Notes under the pieces: generated by a model
Told to the model about the DNA's origin: nothing
The model's database searches: none
What the model saw: the letters and a program-made list of their open reading frames with translations, nothing else
Shown: piece after piece, positions 22,348-33,458 of the stretch
Numbering within the stretch: the stretch's first letter is position 1
Layout: each line of letters opens with the position of its first letter
Assembly (NCBI RefSeq): GCF_022376445.1
Contig: NW_025954982.1
Span: 62,001-126,000, forward strand
Reading direction: 5' to 3'
DNA length: 64,000 bases
DNA from: Fomitopsis serialis
Lineage: Eukaryota > Basidiomycota > Agaricomycetes > Polyporales > Fomitopsidaceae
Program-made: the position numbers and the translations under genes

Positions 22348-23358
22348 ATGTTCTCTACCTTGACTCTTACGGGCGACGCGATTCCAAAGCCCATCACTTT
22401 ATCGAGGCAAGAAGACTTCCCGGCTTGCCAATTCGACGCCGATGCTGGCAAGTTTCGAACCAGACCGGACTGGCAGCCATCATCGTCTCCCCACAATCAT
22501 GCTGGCCACCTGTTTCTGAGACTGGGAAATTGCATCGGTGGCGGCAGATCCGCCGTGGTCTATGATGCCGAGATCCTGACCACATCTGCCTCAAAGGAAG
22601 GCTACATTCCCCTTCCCTCAGAAGAGAAACTTTGTGTCAAGATTGCTCGGCCTAATCGTTGTCGCACACTCGCGCGGGAAGCATGGGTCTGTGACCAGCT
22701 AAGGTCCCGGGACCGGTTGCAGGGCGTGATTGCCCCCCGTACATATGGCTTCTTCGCTGTCGAGCTATCTCGCCAACAACCGCCGACGTTTCCGCCTTGG
22801 AACACTGAGGATTTCGAGCTTGACCTACGCGAAGACGACCCAGAAGACGATCCCCTCCGCGACGATCCCCTGCCGGGAGACAGGTTAATTGATGTATACG
22901 ATGAGGGTCCTGGGGGCAGGGAGCTCTCGTCATGGTGCCACTGGCGGCCGGATCCTGATGCACCGCTCTTAGCTGTCATCGTTATGTCACGCGGGGGTGC
23001 GGTTTACACAAGGGAGGATGATGCCGACAAAGCGACGCAGTGAGTTTAATGCCTCGATCTCGATCAATGTTCCTCATAAGTCGGTGCACGCAGAGAGGAC
23101 GTACGTGCGATACTGGATGACTTGGCAGCCAGCTACCTATGGCACGGTGATCTGCGCCCCAACAATCTTGTGCGTGCGCCGGCAGGCACGGAACTGTGCA
23201 AGACACACAACCGTGTCCACGCGTGGAACATCATTGATTTTGCCTGGACCTGCGTCGACGATGCGAATGGCGACTTCAAAACGAAGTCGAGGAGCATACG
23301 TGAACTTCAACGCGCGGGCTTTGGGACCTGGTATTTCTGGCATGGTTCCCACACTTGA
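22348..23358 (+). CDS. B3: minimal protein-kinase-like protein, 318 aa
   Basis: Exons 22348-23039 and 23094-23358 sum to 957 nt. Landmarks are IGGGRSAVVYDAEI, LCVKIARPNR, LAREAWVCDQL, the acidic insert (REDDPEDDPLRDDPLPGD), AVIVMSRGGAVY, YLWHGDLRPNNLV and NIIDFAWT. The protein ends 38 residues after DFA. The Gly-rich loop has Asp in VVYDAEI where B1 and B2 have Ala. It forms a divergent pair with A2, as B1 does with A1. B4, next to it, keeps the same loop and 5' flank, so those two copies are the most recent duplicates. Confidence 0.82.
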
Positions 23359-23754
23359 GGAATACATTGCTCGTTCACATGTCTTAGTACAGCTCCATAG
23401 TTATATGACTGCGTTGTTGTTCGGATCACGACTCGTCTCTCTCTACCGCTGTCCACTGTATGCCTGTTCAATGTTCAGCTATCAGCCGCCTCATCGCAGT
23501 AATACTAAGTAGTCCGAAGGGGTTCATTGAGTTCCATAAATGGCGAGAGGCGAGGCACGAGCCGATCGCAGAATCAAGAGTATATTACTTACTATGTATG
23601 TCGCGCCATTTGAAGTTGAAGTGGCTTCGAGCTTGAACGCATCCATCGCCTACATGATCGTTGTCTATGTAGCTCAATGACAACGGTCCGTCGTCTCATA
23701 GGCTACTTATCACTTATCAACCATACCTACTATTCTTCGTAGGAATCAACGCTG
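23359..23754. other. Intergenic stretch, promoter copy of B4
   Basis: No gene is seen. The right half repeats the B3 upstream sequence. Confidence 0.5.
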
Positions 23755-24103
23755 ATGTTCTCTACCTTGACCCTTACGGGCAGCGCGATCCCAAAGCCCG
23801 TCACATTACCGAGGCAAAAGGACTTCCCAGCTTGTCAGTTCGACGCAAATCCTGGCATGTATCGAACCAGACCGGACTGGCAGCCATCATTGTCTCCTCG
23901 CAACGATGCTGGCCACCTGTCGCTGAGGTTGGGAGAGTGCATCGGTGGCGGCAGGTCCGCCGTAGTCTATGATGCCGAGATCTTGACCACGTCCACCTCA
24001 AAGGAAGGCTACATTCCCCCTTCATCTCCGACTCCCGCAGAACAGAAGCTCTGTGTCAAGATCGCGCGGCCCAACCGTTGTCGCACACTGGCACGAGAGG
24101 GAT
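23755..24103 (+). pseudogene. B4: kinase-like gene truncated at a deletion junction
   Basis: The first 115 codons match B3 closely (MFSTLTLTG, ECIGGGRSAVVYDAEI, LCVKIARPNRCRTLARE). Similarity stops abruptly within the codons for LAREAW. From that base on, the sequence is the inverted 3'-ward part of a methyltransferase exon. The hinge, catalytic loop and DFA segment are lost, so the product cannot act as a kinase. A stop TGA follows immediately. Confidence 0.88.
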
Positions 24104-24750
24104 GAACGGCACGGGGAACGACTGTGGGGTGCTCTTGAAGAGACGGTGACCGAGCGCCCAGTACGCTATGAAGGATGCATATGTCAGCATGCTGGCAGTG
24201 ATGTTCTCGACGTATTGGTGGCTCACATTGTTCTAGGTCAGCGGCGACACAGTTCTCTTGCGGGAATCCGTCATCTATGACTTTCCTGATGTCGTTGCCG
24301 ACTAACTTCCATTCAATTAGCGTACGTCCGGACGAGGAAGCGACAATGATGCACTGACATGCACAGGGAATCTCGAGGAATATTGCACCTGGCCTCTCCT
24401 GTCCTAATCTCAGCAGCTGCGCGTAGGCGGGCTGTAGGGTGACGTCCGTGCTGCATGAAGAGTGCTAGTGAGTCCTCATTGCTTTGTGAGCGTATACGTG
24501 AACGTTCTTCGCTGTATAAACCAGAAATAGCGGATGCATGGGTATGGATACACCTGTACGAACAGAGCCAGATGAGCTTCGCGCGCATTGGCCATGAACA
24601 TCTATTTCTACCAACCCGGTACGCGTCCGCTTGGATCTTCATGACATGCCCTTTGAGCTCGTCGTCGTCCTGGATCCCGGTGTGCTTCTTCCAAGAACGC
24701 AATGTCGTGTTCGCGTACATGCGAATGATACACAGTGCTCTATACCACTA
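24104..24750 (-). pseudogene. MT relic: methyltransferase lacking its 3' half
   Basis: On the minus strand the first four exons and the start of exon 5 of a methyltransferase can be read: HTGIQDDDELKGHVMKIQ, VYPYPCIRYFWF, AYAQLLRLGQERPGAIFLEI, FGNDIRKVIDDGFPQENC and YWALGHRLFKSTPQSFPVPF. One extra base in exon 1 (ttcttggaagaag where MT2 has no extra G) breaks the frame. The copy ends at about 24104, where it is fused tail to tail with B4. Everything after the FPVPF segment is missing. It is closest to MT2, which lies head to tail behind it. Confidence 0.87.
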
Positions 24751-25166
24751 GATCGGCCTGGAATTGCAGGACATTGTGAATGTTCGCAGCCAGTTGGGCC
24801 ACAACAATACCGTTATGGTAGTGCGTGGGGCAGGGTACGTAGAGCAGACGTGCGGCTACAGCCGAGAAGAACCTGAGCCGGCCCTCGTCGTAAATAGGCA
24901 TGACTCCCGGGAGCCCGCCGCTTCGCAATGTTCAACGCCACAACAATGATTACCTATGCTCTCAGTATTAGTATGTCCATCATCGCACACTGAGGTACGA
25001 TGTTTGTTTTCGTGTCATGCACGGTGCAAGGTTTTCAAGTTCGCCAAGCCATCCACTGCCATGCTACTAGGGTTATCCGGCACCTGGTGCGGCCGCAACG
25101 TCACGGTCTACTTCATTCGATTATATCGTGGACGGCACATCCTTTGATCTATTACAGTGCCTGGAC

Positions 25167-26318
25167 CTAAATCTTTATCACCGACCACAGCATGATGTAC
25201 AACTTTCGCTCCGGCGGGGCGTTCACATAAGCCTCCCACTGCGTTTCCTTGAGCTCAACTTCGACCTTCACCGTTCCCTCCTTGAACACCCCGCCGTTCC
25301 AAAGCGCGGTCCATGACTCCGGCGAATGACAGTACAGTCGGCTCACACCCGGTGTACCCTCCCCAGCTGGAATTCCAACCCTCGCACCCTTGACATACGC
25401 GCTGTAATGGCGACCAAAGATCAGCGAACCGGGAACGGGTGAGAGCAGGCTGGCGAAGCGCTGCGCAAGGATGAGCTGTTTTTCCTCGTCGAACAGATGG
25501 AAGAACATTGCTGCGTGAATCGCTGAGACGTGCCCTTGCAGCGGCGTGAGGTTTGTGAGGTTTGAGAGCGCGGGTGCCGGGCTAGCAGGCGACACGTAAA
25601 ATGGTGGCGCGCTCGCGAGATAGTTGACATCGAAGATGTCGCCAGGAACGAACGGCACGGGAAACGATTCTGTGGTGCTCTTGAAGAGCCGATGGCCGAG
25701 TTGCCAGTACGCTACGAACATATGTCAGATTGCTAGTAGTAGGCGTCCGTCAAGCATGAGTAGCTTACTTTGCTCGAGGTCTGCGGCGACACAGTCTTGT
25801 TGCGGGAAGCCATCGTATATAGCCTTTCTGAGGTCGTTGCCGACTGTTCACCGCGTTATAAATCCCGCATCGAGGAAAGGACACTGACACACTCACATGC
25901 ACAGGGGATCTCGAGGAATATCGCGCCTGGCCTGTCCTGTCCTAACTTCAAGAGTTGCGCGTAGGCAGATTGAAGGGATATGTCCGTACTGCCAGATGAG
26001 TCAGTACCCGATTACCTCATGAATAGGAACAATCACAACGTACTGTGCGAACCAGAAATAGCGGATGCATCGGTATGGATATACCTGTGCATGAATTATA
26101 AGAGCGATACATCGGTGTTTCGTCAGGAGGCGATTTTGGGCACATACCTGATACGCGTCCACCTGAATCTTCATGACGTGCTCTTTCAGTTCATTGTCGT
26201 TGTCTATGCCGGTATGCGCCTTCAAGAACGAGATATCGTCTTCGCGCAAGTCGTATAGACTCTCGTCCAATGGCATTCGAGCGATTGAGGCAAATTCTCT
26301 GCTTCTGTCTGTAGCCAT
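25167..26318 (-). CDS. MT2: AusD-type SAM-dependent methyltransferase, intact
   Basis: Exons 26318-26148, 26084-26044, 25988-25897, 25843-25769 and 25711-25167 sum to 924 nt (307 aa). The start is ATG GCT ACA GAC. The conserved order is EDDISFLKAHTGI, VYPYRCIRYFWFAH, LLKLGQDRPGAIFLEIPCAFGNDLRK (given here as the two parts GAIFLEIPCA and FGNDLRKAI), DGFPQQDCVAADL, YWQLGHRLFKST and FVPGDIFD. Further on are AIHAAMFFHLFDEEKQL, LYCHSPESWTALWNG and a terminal LWSVIKI. The motif I region is less canonical than in MT4 (EIPCAFGND against DVGCCFGND), as Asp is replaced by Glu and the Gly by Pro. It may bind SAM differently. No lesion is visible. Confidence 0.88.
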
Positions 26319-27951
26319 GATGTCTGGGTCCGCAAGTGAAATGGTCCAATATAGCCAAGGCAGGGAGGATGATCAGTGCGCAAGACGAAAGAAGAATGCA
26401 GACCAGTTCCGCAGGCGGGATGTGATTGTTGCACGATCGCTCGTATTTATCTCTAGCCTCGTAGATTGTTCGTCTCCCGCTAGTGCTGGCCAGCTGGCCT
26501 CCCTTGCGCCGGATATCCTTACGCACTCCTGCCAATCTGTTCGTCCGCCTGTTAGATGCACAAGTAGCCGGCGCAGCCTCGTAAGAAGTCTAGCTTCGAG
26601 CTGACGACAGGCTTAGGCGATTATCCTGGCTGTCTGTGAGTCAAATTGTGAGCGTGGCGGGAAGCCAAAGCATCCTCCCCTCCGCTCGTTCCATCCGGAA
26701 GAGAACCTATCATCGGACAAACTCACATGTTGCTCCTGCACACAACCCGCGAGGATGGCCGAACGGATATATGTCCAGCCGGTCAACTTGTGAGAAGTCG
26801 TACCCGAATTCAACCTAGCGAGCAATCAGTTTTTTCATGCACCCCACTCACCTTGTGTAGAGTCCCTCAGATTACTGATCGTATCCACTTACTCTCGGGA
26901 GACGATGATCAGTTTGCAGGTGCTTTGGGGCCTTCATGTATTCCTCGAATCTCTGAATGCGTCACTCAAGATTGAGATGCGGCGAATAGACGTGGTAAAA
27001 ACGTTTTTATGGACTTCAAGTATGTGATCCGCGCGTCGGAATCCAAGTGCCAAGTGGTGCAACAGGTGTGCGAGGCTGAACAGTTAGTCCTAAATTATGT
27101 TATGTACGACATCGTACCGGATACGTACTTTTTTGTGCAGTCTACGAGAAGCCATATCACAGTTCTAAACACGCTCAGAGGACGATGCCGCCTTCAATGC
27201 GTCTGCTTTCTGATCCGACGGCAGCACATCGCCAGCAGTGTTGGTCTGAGTACGCGCACCACAGGCTGGTAGTGAATGCGTGTTGCATGTCCAACCGCCA
27301 TTATTTCTCCCGTATGAGCGGCCTGGCTCGTGTGTTGATCATGGTTGGTTTGAGTGGTTACAGGCAAGTCTCAAGCACAGCAGCAATCAAGCCCTCCAGA
27401 AGTGAATCTTTGAATGGGGTCCTGGGCAGACATTGGGCAGACACTGAGACGCGTTACATTTAGGGCAAGTCATCTCGCGTCGCACGCGTGACCGACCGAA
27501 GCCACGAGGCGCTCGCGACGCGCCGCGTCGTCGCTCGTGTCTACAGACTCAGAGCGCGACTTGCAGCATACATACCTCCTCGAGCGTTCTGACTCGTCGG
27601 TGAAGGTATAGTTTGATTTCAGACACGAATTTGTGATCTATCAGGCATGCTGGTAAGTAAAGCTTCGGTCAGACAAGCAGTATCTCAAGCTCCGACTTCG
27701 AGCGTGGCGTTCAAAATCGCGCATGCGGTGTTGTAGCACTCCTCAAACCCGTCAGTGTTATCAATGCGCCAGATGCTTGCAGTGATCGTGGACGCATCCA
27801 CCAGACTGCCGTATTCATAAGTAGGCTTCCTCCCGCAAGTCCGTTGAATGTCATGACTCATGACAAGAGATGTTCTCAATGCTGTAGAAGCCTCCCCGAA
27901 GGCAACAGCTCTGTACTGTGTACAGGCTGTTGATATTATTTAGTGCCACGG
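26319..27951. other. Intergenic stretch between MT2 and MT3
   Basis: No gene is established. A minus-strand open stretch at 27685-27850 (PTYEYGSLVDASTIT ... GFEECYNTACAILNATLEVGA) has a protein-like composition and could be a 3' exon of something unrecognised. It has no ATG and no upstream exon could be connected, so it is not called as a gene. Confidence 0.4.
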
Positions 27952-29099
27952 TCACAATCTCGTCACCGACCAGACCATCACGTAGAGTTTCCGCTCCGGC
28001 GGTGCCATCGCACTAACGGGCTCTTCCTGGAGCTCTACCTTGACCTCCACCGTGCCCTCCTTGAATACCTTCCCGTTCCACAACACCATCCACGTCTGCG
28101 GTGAGTGGCAGAACACCTGAATCACATTTGATGTTTTGTCTCCATCCGGCACCGGGAAGTCCCTCACGCCTTTGACATCGGCGCTGTGATGACGGCCGAA
28201 GATCATCGAGCCAGGAAGGGGGAGAGCAGGCTGGCGAAGCGCTGCGCAAGCGTGAGTTGTTTCTCCTCGTCGAAGAGATGGAAGAAGAGCGATCCATGGA
28301 TTGCTGATACGTGGCCACGCAGCGGCGTCAGGCTCGCAAGGCCGGAGAGCGCGGGTGCCGGAGAGTTTGGCTGTGCGTAGACGGGCTGAACGCTCGACGC
28401 GAGGTAATCTTGGTCGAAGATGTCGCCCGGGACGAATGCGACGGGAAATGATTCTGGGGTGCTCTTGAAGAGACGATGGCCGAGCTCCCAGTACTCTGTA
28501 GAGACGCCCAGAGTCAGCAAGAGATCTGGTCTTCCGAGATTCGGGTGGCCTACTTCGCTCGAGGTCGGCAGCAACACAGTTTTGTTGCGGGAACCCGTCA
28601 GAGACAGCCTTTCGTACGTCGTTGCCGACTTATCGCCAGTTGGTTAATGGACGGACGAGGATTGAATAATGCACTAACATGCACAGGAAGCTCGAGGAAT
28701 ATTTCGTCCGGCCTCTCACGTCCCAGATTCAGAAACTGTCCGTAGGCAAAGTGTCGGGCGATACCCGTGCTGCATGAAACGTAAGCTCCCATTTGTCTCG
28801 CAAGCACGTCCGGTTGGAGCTTACTGTGTAAACATGAAATAACGGATACAGGGGTACGGATACACCTTCACGAACACAATTGTGTGAGTAACATGCTCAT
28901 GATAATCACCGGTCTCCATGCCCACCTGGTATGCATCCGCCTGGACTTCCAAGACATGCTGCTTCAATTCGTCGTCATCCCGTATACCCGTGTGCAACTT
29001 CAAAAATGCGACGTCGTCCTCAGACAAGCGGTACAGCTTCTCGTCCAGTGGCATTCGATCACGATCTAGGGACACGAACTCCCCGCTCCTGTCTGTCAT
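27952..29099 (-). pseudogene. MT3: methyltransferase with two single-base deletions
   Basis: The five-exon structure of MT2 is preserved: 29099-28926, 28865-28825, 28769-28679, 28628-28554 and 28495-27952. The frame is broken twice by one missing base in a G/C run. In exon 3 the codons for EIPCA are CTTCC-TGT where a C is missing (genomic gg at 28686-28687). In exon 5 the codons for LLSPLPGSMIFG lack one C of a run (genomic ggggg at 28218-28222). All other blocks are intact: EDDVAFLKLHTGI, VYPYPCIRYFMF, FGNDVRKAV, DGFPQQNCVAADL, FVPGDIFD, AIHGSLFFHLFDEEKQL, VFCHSPQTWMVLWNG, MVWSVTRL. It is either a very young pseudogene or a functional gene with sequence errors. Confidence 0.82.
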
Positions 29100-32000
29100 A
29101 ACGTCGATGACGAACACGGTCTACGGTCTAGTAAAGCGGGGTGAAGGGGCTTTGATCAGAGCAAGGTGACAATATGTACCATTCACGTCCTCATTTATTT
29201 ATGCAACTCGCTATAGGCTCCCACAGGTTCCCTCCTGCTCGGGCAGCTCACTGGATGACCGCCCTTGGCCGAGTATCTTTGCATACTCCGACTTGGCTTT
29301 CTGATCACTCATACTGTGCGGGAGCGGGCGCGTCGGACTAGCCAGGTCGCCGATGCCACATCATCACTGCCTTGAAACCCGAACCGTCCGGTGTTGCCAG
29401 CTCCAATCATACTCTCCATGTATCAAGGCCCATCGTACTCGGATGGTACATTGATCCCATGAGTCGGGGAGCGTCAAGCGGATGCGGCGCCCAGCTGTTA
29501 CATGTTGGACTCGGTCCGTGTTGTAAGTCTCCTCTCAAGACTCTCCACACGGTGTTAGGCGGACCTGTAAGAGCATGTCGTCCGGGTGAGTGTTCTGCGA
29601 ATTGTCATATGGCACTCATTCAGGTGCCATTGAGTACAACGATGCATACTGAGTTCCGAGACTTGATCCGATCTTCGTCACGGTCGTCCGCGCCATCGCC
29701 CGGATGGACTTGGCCTCTGAACTCGTCCGCACAGGTGCATTGGCATTGTACCTGCGTCACTCGATGATCAAACAACTGTGAACGTGCGTGGAGGGTGGCA
29801 AGTGGAGGTTCTGTCTTGCCATGGTTTGTAGCAGAGTCGACGTCCACGACTCCTGTTACGCACACCGAGGAGTCCGTATTCTGTCAAGGGCACGGACTCC
29901 ACCATGGCAACGAACTGAATGATTGAACAACTTCGAGGCCTCGATAAGTCGGGACGTACACAATCAATGCATTGCAAAGCTACACAGGACTGCAAAGCAT
30001 CGCAGGCTCTTCGAGACGCCACAGAGCGGTAGGACAATGTTATCACAAGCAAACAGTTCCAGACTTGTCATACGTTTACGATAGAATGCATATGCTCTTG
30101 CAAGTAAATTCCATTGATACACAGCGTTGACGATACTACATTGAGTTACAAACGAGCAGATATCCATCAGACATACGCCCTACTCGCTGGCAAGTCCCCA
30201 TCCGGCCCCAAAGGGCGCGAACGAACGACGAGCCAAACGTCCTCGCGTCAACCGAAGTCGACATGTGCTCTGCAAAACAAGTGGGCGCTGTTGTCATCAA
30301 CTGGACATGAAGGATGTGGCACGAATAAACGTGCGAGACTCGAGTTAGTACCTATAAAATAGATCCTAGCTGAGTATGTTCTGAGGATTCACGACGCCGA
30401 GACGAAAGTTTTATAGGCGGTGAGTTTAGGGCAGGCAGTCCTACCCTAATTGGGAAGTTGTCACGCCCCACTGAGCGCCGGGCTCTCAAGATCTCAATAT
30501 CTCAAGTCGGTGAACCACGCTTACATAGGATGGCAGTTGTCCCTCGCTCATCGCTCATTCAGCTCTATAGTAGCTCAGGATCAACGGCGTATCAGTATGC
30601 ATACGCTATGATCATCTAGGCTTCTCAAAAACCTCAGCTCACTGTACAATGACAATCACATTCAACACGTCTCATCGTCGGACTCAGAGAACTGGTCGTC
30701 TCAAGGGGCCGAGAAGCTATCGGTCTATGCACGGATAAAGCATTTGGTTCTATCACCCGATGGCATTCCTCAAAACAGTGCAAAGTTATCTCCCATACCT
30801 GTCGGTTCACAGCTCGAGGAGACGTATGCATGTAGACCGGACGGGCACGATCCACCTTCCTACATGTCGCGGATGTGATGGCCCTCAGGCGGACACGACA
30901 GAGCTTGTACAGCATAGACCACGGGTGCATATATGTGTGTCCTATAGGCCTGCAGCTCCGAGTGAAGCGGTAAGTAGTCCTTATGAAAACTGGGTACCTG
31001 TTCAAACTTAGCCGGTAGCCGATGAAGCCCCTTCAGTGATACCGCGTCATGATTGAGCGTATAAACCATCGTTTTCGCAAGCCAGAAATCCCTATGATCA
31101 ACGCCTTCGTTCGCCTTGGCATATGCAGACAAGTTCGCTTGCGTATCTGTTAGTCAGGACTCGAGAGTTGTGTCACATAAGGCTGACCTTGGTGCGTGCA
31201 TAGTCACTATCTAGGTTAGATGCATGAGATGCAGGTCAAAAACGTGTTCATTGTAGATTGGGGTACATGCTTCGCTCGTACGCCCTCCGTTCGATGGACA
31301 TGATTCCGGTCAAAGCCTCGCGATCGCAGAGGTACAACCGGTGAGCTGTGCCTTACACAACTGCTCGGTTTTCCGTTGCCACTACTAAGGACTGACTAAA
31401 TCCTCAGGATGCATATTGACTATCGGCGATATATGAGCCGTGTTGCATGGCACCACTGGGGCGCGAGCATATTGTTCATCAAAGGACCTCGTCAACGACA
31501 ACAGGGGCTCTGAGGTCTTCGCCTACAGAGGAGGCGTCATCCCATATGTGATGATTCACGACGGCTAGCATCATGATGTCCTCGACCTATTCCCTAACTG
31601 CCATAGGGCCGGGATTCGTGTGAAACCTTCTCAGTAAGGGTCGAGTCCGAGCCCCTCAGGCTGAAGGATGCATTCGGTGGTGATATGTCATGTCAAGGAG
31701 TCTTCGTGCCACATCGCTGTGCGCCGCGCTCTGCATTATTTTTACTCTAGCTCACCGATCAAACTTAGCCTTCAGCTAGAAGGGCGTACTAGCATGCGGA
31801 TGCCACAAGTCACTGCCTCAATCGGGGTTTGTCTTCAACAGGTATGTAACTAGTGAAGCTTGGGGCGAATAGAGAGCCACACGGTGCGAGCATCACGGAT
31901 ACCGTGCTATATGCGTACTCATGCGGATCCGCTGCCTTGGTCATCCTGCGGCCATTCACTCTAGCTCACTGTCACTTTTACCTACTGGGAAGTTACTGAT

Positions 32001-32304
32001 GCGAGATCGATATATATGGGTATGCAACTCGATCCGAAGAAGCACTCAAATTCATTTATCAACGCCGCGCTGGCATGCCGAGCGACCTGCCAGTGGAGTG
32101 GAAACTGACCATGAAGCTTCAGGACTTCATTGGCCCCCACCTGTACGTGTCAATCGGATGGCAGTTGTATGTCACTGACACCGTCGTCTTCCCGCGAGGA
32201 TGTGCAGTGCATCAATATTGGCGGCAAGCGTGGACTCGGACCGCATAAAAGCTAGCGCACCCCTCTGCACTGACTCAAGCCTTGCCCGGTTCGTCACCCG
32301 CAAG
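29100..32304. other. Gene-poor stretch
   Basis: No gene is established in 3.2 kb. One candidate exon lies on the minus strand at about 31150-30920, preceded by a good acceptor (ctaacag): DTQANLSAYAKANEG, FWLAKTMVYTLNHDAVSLKG, PSFHKDYLPLHSELQAYR. It looks protein-like but no neighbouring exons or start could be joined to it. Confidence 0.4.
32244..32251 (+). promoter_or_regulatory. TATA-like element of MT4
   Basis: The sequence cataaaag lies 54 nt before the ATG of MT4 at 32305, the same spacing as in MT1. The promoter is therefore recognisable although the gene has two stops. Confidence 0.45.
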
Positions 32305-33458
32305 ATGTCGCCCAACGCCGAGATGAATAAGCTGCACGCGGTGATCGCTGCACCACTCGACGATAAGCTCTACCATCTCGATGCCGACGAGATTACCTTC
32401 TACAAGCAGAAGACGGGCATCCATGACGAAACCGTGCTTAAGGAGCACATCGTGCAAGTGCAACACGAAGCTTATGAGGTGTGTCCTCCCATAGGTGCTC
32501 TCGTCCGACGACGGGCTTGACAAGGGTGGCAGGTCTTCCCGTACATATGTATACGATGGTTTTCCTTCACGAAGTACATTGATTGATCCACTGACAGACG
32601 ATTACTGATCGCTTACTGGTACCCATCTTACAGAGTGAAGATAGCTCGTCACCCTGCATATGATCAATTCTTGAAGGTTGGTAGAGAGCATGACAACGCA
32701 TTCTTCATGGATGTCGGCTGTTGCTGTAAGTGTCTCGTCATTCGTATATCATGTGGAAGCTTAGATGGTGCGTCGGACGCAGTCGGGAACGACATCAGGA
32801 AGGCCGTCGAAGATGGTTTCCCTGCCAAGAACTGCATAGGTACCGACCTGCAGGGCGGTGAGTCTACGCATCGAAAGGCGGATGTCAAGAAGCATGTTAA
32901 CGATGTCTCCTGGGTCTAGAATTCTGGCACCTCGGATACCGTCTCTTCAAGGACTCTCCCGAGGGCTTCCCGGTCCCTTTCCTCCAAGGCGATGTTCTGA
33001 ACCCTGCATTCCTGGATCCCTCGCCACCGGTTTACGCACCTCCCGATAGTCCGCCGCCCGAACCGTCTTCTCTGACGTCGCTCACGCCCCTTGCGGGCCG
33101 CCTTGCCGCCATCCACGCATCCATGCTCTTCCACCTCTTCACGGAGGAGAAGTAGCGCTAACTGGCGCGCGCACTCGCGGGGCTGCTCGCACCCATACCA
33201 GGAGCTATGATCTTCGGCTGGCACGTCGGTGGCATAGAGAAAGGCCTCATCAAGGGCGCTACCATGCCTAACGGCGACCCGCTGCCCATGTTCTGCCACT
33301 GCCCGCAGAGCTGGAAGGAGCTATGGGATGGCGAGATCTTTGATAAAGGGACGGTGGCGGTGAAGGCGGAATTGAAGGAACTGGAGACTCCCCCCGGTGT
33401 CGTGCTGCCGAGGGGCGCGAAGTTCTGGCAGTTGGTCTGGTCGGTGACGCGGCTGTGA
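32305..33458 (+). pseudogene. MT4: methyltransferase with two nonsense codons
   Basis: Exons are 32305-32478, 32533-32573, 32634-32725, 32783-32857 and 32920-33458. The protein keeps the best motif I of all copies (MDVGCCFGNDIRKAV), DGFPAKNCIGTDL, FWHLGYRLFKDSP, FLQGDVLN and AIHASMLFHLFTEEK. Then TAG (33153-33155) and TAA (33159-33161) stand where the paralogs have Gln and, two codons on, another residue compatible with CAA. Both can arise by single C-to-T changes. Beyond them the frame is open and well conserved to LVWSVTRL and TGA 33456-33458. No other damage is seen, so inactivation is recent. It is the only copy on the plus strand. Confidence 0.85.

Noticed and set aside
32200..32304. Longer N-terminus for MT4 from an upstream start
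   Set aside because: The TATA-like element at 32244-32251 and comparison with the other methyltransferases place the start at 32305.
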